5,990 nucleotides of DNA from CAYMSA01 sp964392965. GTDB lineage: Bacteria > Actinomycetota > Coriobacteriia > Anaerosomatales > Anaerosomataceae. A program made the translations under genes and the position numbers. Shown one piece after another: positions 1 to 3,420 of the stretch; the first letter of the stretch is position 1; every line of letters starts with the position of its first letter. The notes beneath the pieces were generated by a model. The model had not been told where the DNA came from. It did no database searches and saw only the letters and a list, made by a program, of their open reading frames with translations. The stretch lies in contig CAYMSA010000093.1 of assembly GCA_964392965.1 (NCBI GenBank), positions 1 through 5,990 on the forward strand, given 5' to 3'.

Positions 1-218
1 ACGACGCCGACCTCCTCGTTGAAGCAGACGTCGTTGAACTCCCGCACCATCTGACCGGGACGGAACTCGCCGAGGTCCCCGCCGCGGCGCCCGGACGGAC
101 ACTTGGAGTGCTGCTGGGCGAGCTCGGCGAAGTCAGCACCGTCGGCGATCTGCTGCTTCAGGTCGTTCGCTTCCTGCTCGGTCGCCACAAGGATGTGGCG
201 CGCGTTCGCTGTGGTCAT
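1..218 (-). CDS. Parvulin-type peptidyl-prolyl cis-trans isomerase (PpiC-like), C-terminus missing
   Basis: Cis-trans isomerase of peptide bonds preceding proline, a protein-folding helper. The 72 visible codons begin MTTANARHILVATEQEA, the usual opening strand of a stand-alone parvulin (RHILV with the conserved His at residue 7). They continue through KQQIADGADFAELAQQHS, CPSGRRGGDLGEF, PGQMVREFNDVCF and NEEVGVV. The family is normally about 92 residues, so roughly 20 residues carrying the second conserved His (FGYHLI in relatives) lie beyond the left edge. No signal peptide or extra domain is present, so it should be the small cytoplasmic form rather than a PrsA/SurA-type exported chaperone. 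The start is ATG at 218 (complement), with GAGGAG 7 bases upstream. It follows purB on the same strand after 79 bases and may be co-transcribed or have its own promoter. The family call is secure; substrates cannot be told. Confidence 0.93.
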   Translation of the reverse strand, partial: MTTANARHILVATEQEANDLKQQIADGADFAELAQQHSKCPSGRRGGDLGEFRPGQMVREFNDVCFNEEVGV

Positions 219-225
219 GATGTGT

Positions 226-231
226 CTCCTC
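226..231 (-). promoter_or_regulatory. Ribosome binding site of the PPIase gene
   Basis: On the complement this reads GAGGAG, 7 bases before the ATG at 218. It matches the core Shine-Dalgarno and decides the start, since no other in-frame start with a purine-rich leader is near. Confidence 0.75.
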
Positions 232-255
232 ACTCGCTACGGTCATACCCTGGCG

Positions 256-261
256 ATTATG
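256..261 (-). promoter_or_regulatory. Possible -10 box for the PPIase gene
   Basis: The complement reads CATAAT, five of six matches to TATAAT, in an otherwise G+C-rich spacer. Initiation about 7 bases downstream would leave a leader of roughly 30 bases before the ATG at 218. No convincing -35 hexamer is visible at 16-18 bases upstream, where the adjacent hairpin lies. The gene may therefore simply be read through from purB. Weak call. Confidence 0.25.
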
Positions 262-264
262 CCT

Positions 265-283
265 GGCGGACGCGCAGTCCGCC
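265..283 (-). other. Perfect GC-rich hairpin just after purB
   Basis: GGCGGAC (265-271) and GTCCGCC (277-283) form a perfect 7-bp stem with a 5-base loop, starting 15 bases beyond the purB stop. Neither side has a T-tract, so it does not meet the usual intrinsic-terminator rule. It could be a Rho-assisted or weak terminator, or a 3'-end stabiliser for the purB message. Function is inferred from position only. Confidence 0.35.
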
Positions 284-297
284 ACCACTACTCGACG

Positions 298-1638
298 CTA
301 GAACGTGCAGTCCTCCAGCCGCTCGAAGAGCACGCCGCTCCGCGCGAGGAAGGCGCGCGGGTCGAAGATGGCGTCCAGTTCCTCGGCCGAGAGCGGGCAC
401 GCGGCGTCGGCCTCGAGGCGCTCGCGGAAGCCCGCGCCCTCACGTGCCTGCTGGATGTCGTCCCACACGGCCATCGCGCTACTCTGCACGATCGCGTACG
501 CGTCCTCCCGCAGCATCCCGGTGTCCACGAGCGCGAGCAGCACGCGGCTCGAGTAGATGAGCCCACGCGTTGACTCCAGGTTCGCCCGCATGCGCTCCGG
601 GTACACCACGAGCCCGTCGAGGATCCACTCGAGCTTGCCGAGGAGGTAGTCGAGCGCGATGAAGCTGTCGGCGAGGACGACGCGCTCGGCCGACGAGTGG
701 CTGATGTCGCGCTCGTGCCACAACGCCACGTTGTCGAAGCCCACCTGCGCGTTCGCCTTCACCACGCGCGCGAGACCGCAGACGCGCTCGGCGGTGATCG
801 GGTTGCGCTTGTGCGGCATCGCCGAGGAACCCTTCTGACCGCGCGTGAACGGCTCTTCTGCCTCGAGCGTATCGGACTTCTGGAGCGCGCGGATCTCGGT
901 GGCGATGGATTCGGCGGTGGCGGCCACCGTGGCGAGTACCGCCAGCACGTGCGCGTGCCGGTCGCGCGCGATCACCTGCGTGGAGAGCGGATCGGGCACG
1001 AGGCCGAGCTTCTCACAGACGTAGGTCTCGACGAACGGGTCGATGTTGGAATACGACCCCACGGCACCCGAGATCGCGCCCCACGCGCAGGAGTACTGGC
1101 GCGTGGCGATCAGGCGGGACTCGGCACGCTTGAGCGCCCACGCCCAGGACGCCCACTTCATGCCGAACGTCATCGGCTCGGCGTGGATGCCGTGCGTCCG
1201 GCCCACGCAGAGCGTGTCCTTGAACTCCATCGCGCGCCGCACGCAGATCCTGCCGAGGCGCCGGACGTCCTCGATGATGAGGTCCTGCGCCTGCGTCATC
1301 TGGTAGCAGAGCGCGGTGTCGCCGAGGTCGGATGAGGTCATGCCGTAGTGCACCCAGCGGCTGGGCTTCGGGTCGCCCTCGGCGAGGCCGGCGTCGATAT
1401 GCTCGGCCATGTTGGTGAGGAACGCGATGACGTCGTGGTTGAGCGTGGCCTCGAGTTCGTCGATGCGCTCGACTTCGAAGGCGGCGCGCTCGCGGATGAT
1501 GCGCGCGTCCTCAGGCGGCACGATGCCGAGCTCGGCGTGCGCCTCGACGGCGAGGACCTCGATCTCCTTCCAGATCTCGAACTTGTTCTCAAACTCCCAG
1601 ATGCGGCCCATCTCAGGGCGGGTGTAGCGCTCGATCAT
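298..1638 (-). CDS. purB: Adenylosuccinate lyase
   Basis: Catalyses two fumarate-releasing steps of purine synthesis: SAICAR to AICAR, and adenylosuccinate to AMP. It is a cytoplasmic homotetramer of the fumarase/aspartase superfamily. The 446-residue product is close to the usual 430-450 and begins MIERYTRPEMGRIWEFENK, typical of the short bacterial PurB type. The superfamily signature GQKGSSAMPHKRNPI is at 267-281, on the flexible loop carrying the catalytic Ser (271/272), Lys277 and Asn279. Other conserved blocks are NHDV with His68, HYGMTSSDLGDTAL at 97-110, GRTHGIHAEPMTFG at 146-159 with the probable general-acid His149, and the WHERDISHSSAERV block at 307-320. The ATG at 1638 is supported by AAGGAG 8 bases upstream. 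It is transcribed divergently from the spermidine synthase-like gene, with 194 bases between the two starts, and lies ahead of the PPIase gene. No other purine gene is in view. Confidence 0.98.
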   Translation of the reverse strand: MIERYTRPEMGRIWEFENKFEIWKEIEVLAVEAHAELGIVPPEDARIIRERAAFEVERIDELEATLNHDVIAFLTNMAEHIDAGLAEGDPKPSRWVHYGMTSSDLGDTALCYQMTQAQDLIIEDVRRLGRICVRRAMEFKDTLCVGRTHGIHAEPMTFGMKWASWAWALKRAESRLIATRQYSCAWGAISGAVGSYSNIDPFVETYVCEKLGLVPDPLSTQVIARDRHAHVLAVLATVAATAESIATEIRALQKSDTLEAEEPFTRGQKGSSAMPHKRNPITAERVCGLARVVKANAQVGFDNVALWHERDISHSSAERVVLADSFIALDYLLGKLEWILDGLVVYPERMRANLESTRGLIYSSRVLLALVDTGMLREDAYAIVQSSAMAVWDDIQQAREGAGFRERLEADAACPLSAEELDAIFDPRAFLARSGVLFERLEDCTF

Positions 1639-1646
1639 GGATCAGG

Positions 1647-1652
1647 CTCCTT
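1647..1652 (-). promoter_or_regulatory. Ribosome binding site of purB
   Basis: The complement reads AAGGAG, 8 bases before the purB ATG at 1638. It is a strong match that fixes the start. Confidence 0.85.
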
Positions 1653-1773
1653 CGTGTCGGAGTCGATGACATGCCGGCGTCCGATGCCGACCGTGCTGAC
1701 GAGGGGCGACCAGAGCTCAGCGCGGGGCCGAGGTCCGCCACCACGAGCCGCCGCCGCCGACGTGCACGGTGCC

Positions 1774-1779
1774 ATTATC
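1774..1779 (-). promoter_or_regulatory. Possible -10 box for purB
   Basis: The complement reads GATAAT, five of six matches to TATAAT, inside the 194-base divergent intergenic region. Initiation here would give a purB leader of about 130 bases. There is no clear -35 hexamer at 17 bases. I see no operator-like inverted repeat and no obvious purine-riboswitch core in the leader. Low confidence. Confidence 0.2.
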
Positions 1780-1820
1780 GCCGACAACGTCCCGCGATGC
1801 TCGCATATGGCCGCTTCGGC

Positions 1821-1826
1821 TACACT
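1821..1826 (+). promoter_or_regulatory. Putative -10 box (TACACT) giving a leaderless transcript
   Basis: TACACT fits the TAnnnT pattern of a -10 element and ends 6 bases before the A of the ATG at 1833. That is where transcription would be expected to begin. The bases between are pyrimidine-rich (CGCCCC), with no Shine-Dalgarno. Leaderless messages of this layout are common in actinobacteria. No good -35 is visible. Confidence 0.45.
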
Positions 1827-1832
1827 CGCCCC

Positions 1833-2647
1833 ATGACGCGCTACTCGCATACCTCAGCCTTCCACACGATGCACGTCTACGAGCACGCCGGCGCGCGCAT
1901 CCTGCAGTTCGAGCGCAATCGGCAGTCGTCGATGCTGCTCGACGACCCGTACGAGACGGACATCGAGTACGTCGCGTACCTGCATCTCACGCTCGCAGTG
2001 ACGCCGCACGCCACGCGCACCCTTGTAATCGGGCTCGGCGGCGGGTCGCTCGTCAAGCGGATGTGGCGCGACTACCCGTGGATGTCGATCGACGCCGTGG
2101 AGCTCGACGCCGAGGTCGTGGAGGTGGCGCGCGCGTTCTTCGAACTGCCCGAGGACGACGACCGCCTGCGCGTTATCGTGGGTGACGGCCGCGCGCACCT
2201 CGAGCGCACCGCGCAGACATACGACATCGTCGTCATCGACGCGTTCGACGACGACCACATCCCCCGCCCGCTCACCACCGATGAGTTCCTGCGCACCGTG
2301 CGGGGCCGGCTCTCGGCCGACGGCGTCGTGGCCTACAACGTCATCGGCGCGCTTTCCGGCCCCACGAGCCGATCGCTTCGCGCGCTCTACCGCACGATGG
2401 CGAACGTCTGGCGGCGGGTGTGGCTCTTCACCGTGAACGCGCTCGAACCGGGCGGCATCCAGCCGGAGAACGTGGTCATCCTCGCAAGCGACGCCCCGCT
2501 CTCCGATGAGGAGCTCCTCGCCCGCATCGCGAGCCGCGCGGATGGCCGAGTGGGCGTCCCAGGTTTCGAGACCTTCGGACGGGACCTCCACACCGCTCCG
2601 GTCCGGCTCGGCGACGTGCCGATCCTCACCGACCCGCCGGGGAGACG
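1833..2647 (+). CDS. Spermidine synthase-like SAM-fold protein, 3' end lost in assembly gap
   Basis: A Rossmann-fold protein of the spermidine synthase/methyltransferase-like family; 271 residues are visible. Residues 30-52 (QSSMLLDDPY then EYVAYLHL) match the substrate-side N-terminal region of the family. The glycine-rich nucleotide loop VIGLGGGSL is at 65-73, the acidic strand end VELD at 89-92, GDGRAHL at 118-124, and the strand YDIVVIDAF at 130-138. DAFDDDHIP replaces the DxxDPxGP block of true aminopropyltransferases, so polyamine synthesis is uncertain. It resembles the soluble half of 'fused MFS/spermidine synthase' proteins, but no membrane segments are present. The sequence ends in VPILTDPPGR just before the N run, where relatives usually have an ILTDDxAPVE-like block with a short tail. 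I chose ATG 1833 because conserved sequence begins soon after it and a -10-like box lies 6 bases upstream. ATG 1797 is an alternative. Neither has a clear ribosome site. Confidence 0.85.
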
Positions 2648-2747
2648 NNNNNNNNNNNNNNNNNNNNNNNNNNNNNNNNNNNNNNNNNNNNNNNNNNNNN
2701 NNNNNNNNNNNNNNNNNNNNNNNNNNNNNNNNNNNNNNNNNNNNNNN
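2648..2747. other. Assembly gap, exactly 100 N
   Basis: A run of exactly 100 N, the conventional placeholder for a gap of unknown size. It removes the 3' end of the spermidine synthase-like gene and probably the -35 region of panD. The true distance between the two genes, and whether anything lies between them, cannot be read here. The apparent in-frame continuity across the gap into panD is an artefact. Confidence 0.98.
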
Positions 2748-2760
2748 ACCCCCTCGGCCG

Positions 2761-2769
2761 TGTTACAAT
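2761..2769 (+). promoter_or_regulatory. Extended -10 promoter element for panD
   Basis: TG, one base, then TACAAT (2764-2769) is an extended -10 element: TACAAT differs from TATAAT at one base and has the upstream TG motif. Initiation near 2776 would give a leader of about 58 bases before the GTG at 2835. A -35 hexamer at 17-base spacing would fall at about 2741-2746, inside the N run, so it cannot be checked. The leader contains the 10-base palindrome CCCTGCAGGG at 2799-2808, of no clear function. Confidence 0.55.
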
Positions 2770-2823
2770 CCGCCCGACGGACCACTGTCAGGACGCGACC
2801 CTGCAGGGCGTGTACCTGGGGAC

Positions 2824-2827
2824 GGAG
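2824..2827 (+). promoter_or_regulatory. Ribosome binding site of panD
   Basis: GGAG lies 7 bases before the GTG at 2835 and 19 bases before the in-frame ATG at 2847. It therefore supports GTG as the start. Confidence 0.7.
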
Positions 2828-2834
2828 CACACCA

Positions 2835-3215
2835 GTGAGGCGCACCATGCTCGGCGGCAAGATCCATCGCGCCGTCGTCACCGAGGCGAACGTCGCCTAC
2901 GAGGGCAGCATCACCCTCGACGAAGACCTTCTCGATGCAGCCGGCATCCTTCCGGGTGAAGTCGTCCAGATCTGGGACGTCACCAATGCCGCGCGCATCA
3001 ACACCTACACCATCGCCGGTCCCCGCGGCTCCGGCTGCGTCTGCGTGAACGGCGCCGCCGCGCACCTCGTCCACGAGGGCGACCTCGTCATCATCGCATC
3101 CTACGTGGAGCTCGATGACGCCGAGGCACGCGCGTGGAAGCCCTCGGCGGTCTTCGTCGACGAGCAGAACCGCATCACCACCATCCGGCACGAAGAGGCG
3201 TTCCGCGCCTCGTAG
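2835..3215 (+). CDS. panD: Aspartate 1-decarboxylase precursor (pyruvoyl enzyme)
   Basis: Decarboxylates L-aspartate to beta-alanine, the amine half of pantothenate and so of coenzyme A. It is a cytoplasmic tetramer made as a proenzyme that cleaves itself before a serine to create a pyruvoyl group. The product is 126 residues, the same as the E. coli enzyme. Starting at GTG gives M-R-R-T-M-L-G-G-K, which aligns without gaps to the family N-terminus and puts the conserved Lys at residue 9. The self-cleavage site is YEGS at 22-25 (Gly24-Ser25). Trp47, Arg54, Thr57, Tyr58 and Asn72 (in VNGAAA, 71-76) are all present, as is GDLVIIASY at 82-90. All expected catalytic residues are intact. It stands alone, without panB or panC in view, behind its own probable promoter. 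The stop is TAG, and the riboswitch-controlled ATPase unit begins about 50 bases later. Confidence 0.97.
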   Translation: MRRTMLGGKIHRAVVTEANVAYEGSITLDEDLLDAAGILPGEVVQIWDVTNAARINTYTIAGPRGSGCVCVNGAAAHLVHEGDLVIIASYVELDDAEARAWKPSAVFVDEQNRITTIRHEEAFRAS

Positions 3216-3264
3216 GCGCCCGCGGTCACGCGCCCCAAACGTCGGCCGATGACGCCCCATCCGC

Positions 3265-3270
3265 TATACT
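3265..3270 (+). promoter_or_regulatory. -10 box (TATACT) of the riboswitch-ATPase transcript
   Basis: TATACT matches TATAAT at five of six positions. Initiation about 7 bases on, near 3277, would start the RNA almost exactly at the first base of the aptamer closing helix, which supports both calls. I see no convincing -35 hexamer in the G+C-rich stretch upstream (3240-3250). Confidence 0.6.
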
Positions 3271-3276
3271 GTCCCA

Positions 3277-3385
3277 CCGAAGGGGAGTAGCTACCCGGTA
3301 GCGTTCACCGGGTGGCAGGGCCGTCATCACGGACGCTCACGTCCCGGCCCTGTCGGCGAGGTACCTCGCACGCGAGACCTTCAGG
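3277..3385 (+). promoter_or_regulatory. yybP-ykoY family manganese riboswitch aptamer
   Basis: The conserved 5' block GAAGGGGAGTAGC (3279-3291) and 3' block GCGAGACCTTC (3372-3382) are the hallmark ends of this class. All four helices can be drawn. P1 is GAAGG 3279-3283 with CCTTC 3378-3382. P2 is ACCCGGT 3293-3299 with ACCGGGT 3307-3313. P3 has an outer stem CAGGGCCG 3316-3323 with CGGCCCTG 3345-3352, a one-sided loop TCATCAC 3324-3330, and an inner stem GGACG 3331-3335 with CGTCC 3340-3344. P4 is GCGAG 3356-3360 with CTCGC 3365-3369. The loop placement matches my recollection of the Lactococcus lactis aptamer, where the L1 and L3 internal loops form the Mn2+ site. The class is known to sense Mn2+ and to sit before Mn2+ exporters, including P-type ATPases, as here. 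Confidence 0.93.
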
Positions 3386-3420
3386 TCACGCACGTCCTGA
3401 AGTCCGTGAAGGAGGACCCG
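3378..3420 (+). promoter_or_regulatory. Riboswitch expression platform, probably translational
   Basis: The 3' P1 strand and next base, CCTTCA (3378-3383), are complementary to TGAAGG (3407-3412), which overlaps the Shine-Dalgarno. Two further pairs, GG 3384-3385 with CC 3404-3405, can form across one bulged G. When ligand stabilises P1 this strand is occupied and the ribosome site is freed, predicting an ON switch. A competing local hairpin, CTTCAGG 3379-3385 with CCTGAAG 3396-3402, also uses the strand. So does a possible pairing of GTCCT 3394-3398 with AGGAC 3413-3417, so the fold is not settled by eye. There is no T-tract, so transcription termination is unlikely. Confidence 0.6.
3409..3415 (+). 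promoter_or_regulatory. Ribosome binding site of the P-type ATPase
   Basis: AAGGAGG is a full match to the 16S anti-Shine-Dalgarno core, 5 bases before the ATG at 3421. Such a strong site fits a gene held off by RNA pairing in its resting state. Confidence 0.85.

Noticed and set aside
697..1335. A 212-codon plus-strand frame opposite purB
   Set aside because: Antisense shadow of purB, biased composition, no ribosome site or family features.
1671..1832. N-terminal extension of the spermidine synthase-like frame from an ATG at 1671
   Set aside because: The extra 54 residues are Arg-rich and match no family sequence. They overlap the purB upstream region and lack a ribosome site; conserved sequence starts only after 1833.
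1854..2591. A 245-codon minus-strand frame opposite the spermidine synthase-like gene
   Set aside because: Shadow frame with low-complexity charged composition; the sense strand has conserved SAM-fold motifs.
2799..2808. Palindrome CCCTGCAGGG in the panD leader as an operator
   Set aside because: A single 10-base palindrome with no second copy and no known regulator match; not enough to call a binding site.
3215..3234. GGCGC and GCGCC inverted repeat just after panD as a terminator
   Set aside because: Only 5 bp with a 10-base loop and no T-tract; chance occurrence is likely in this G+C-rich DNA.
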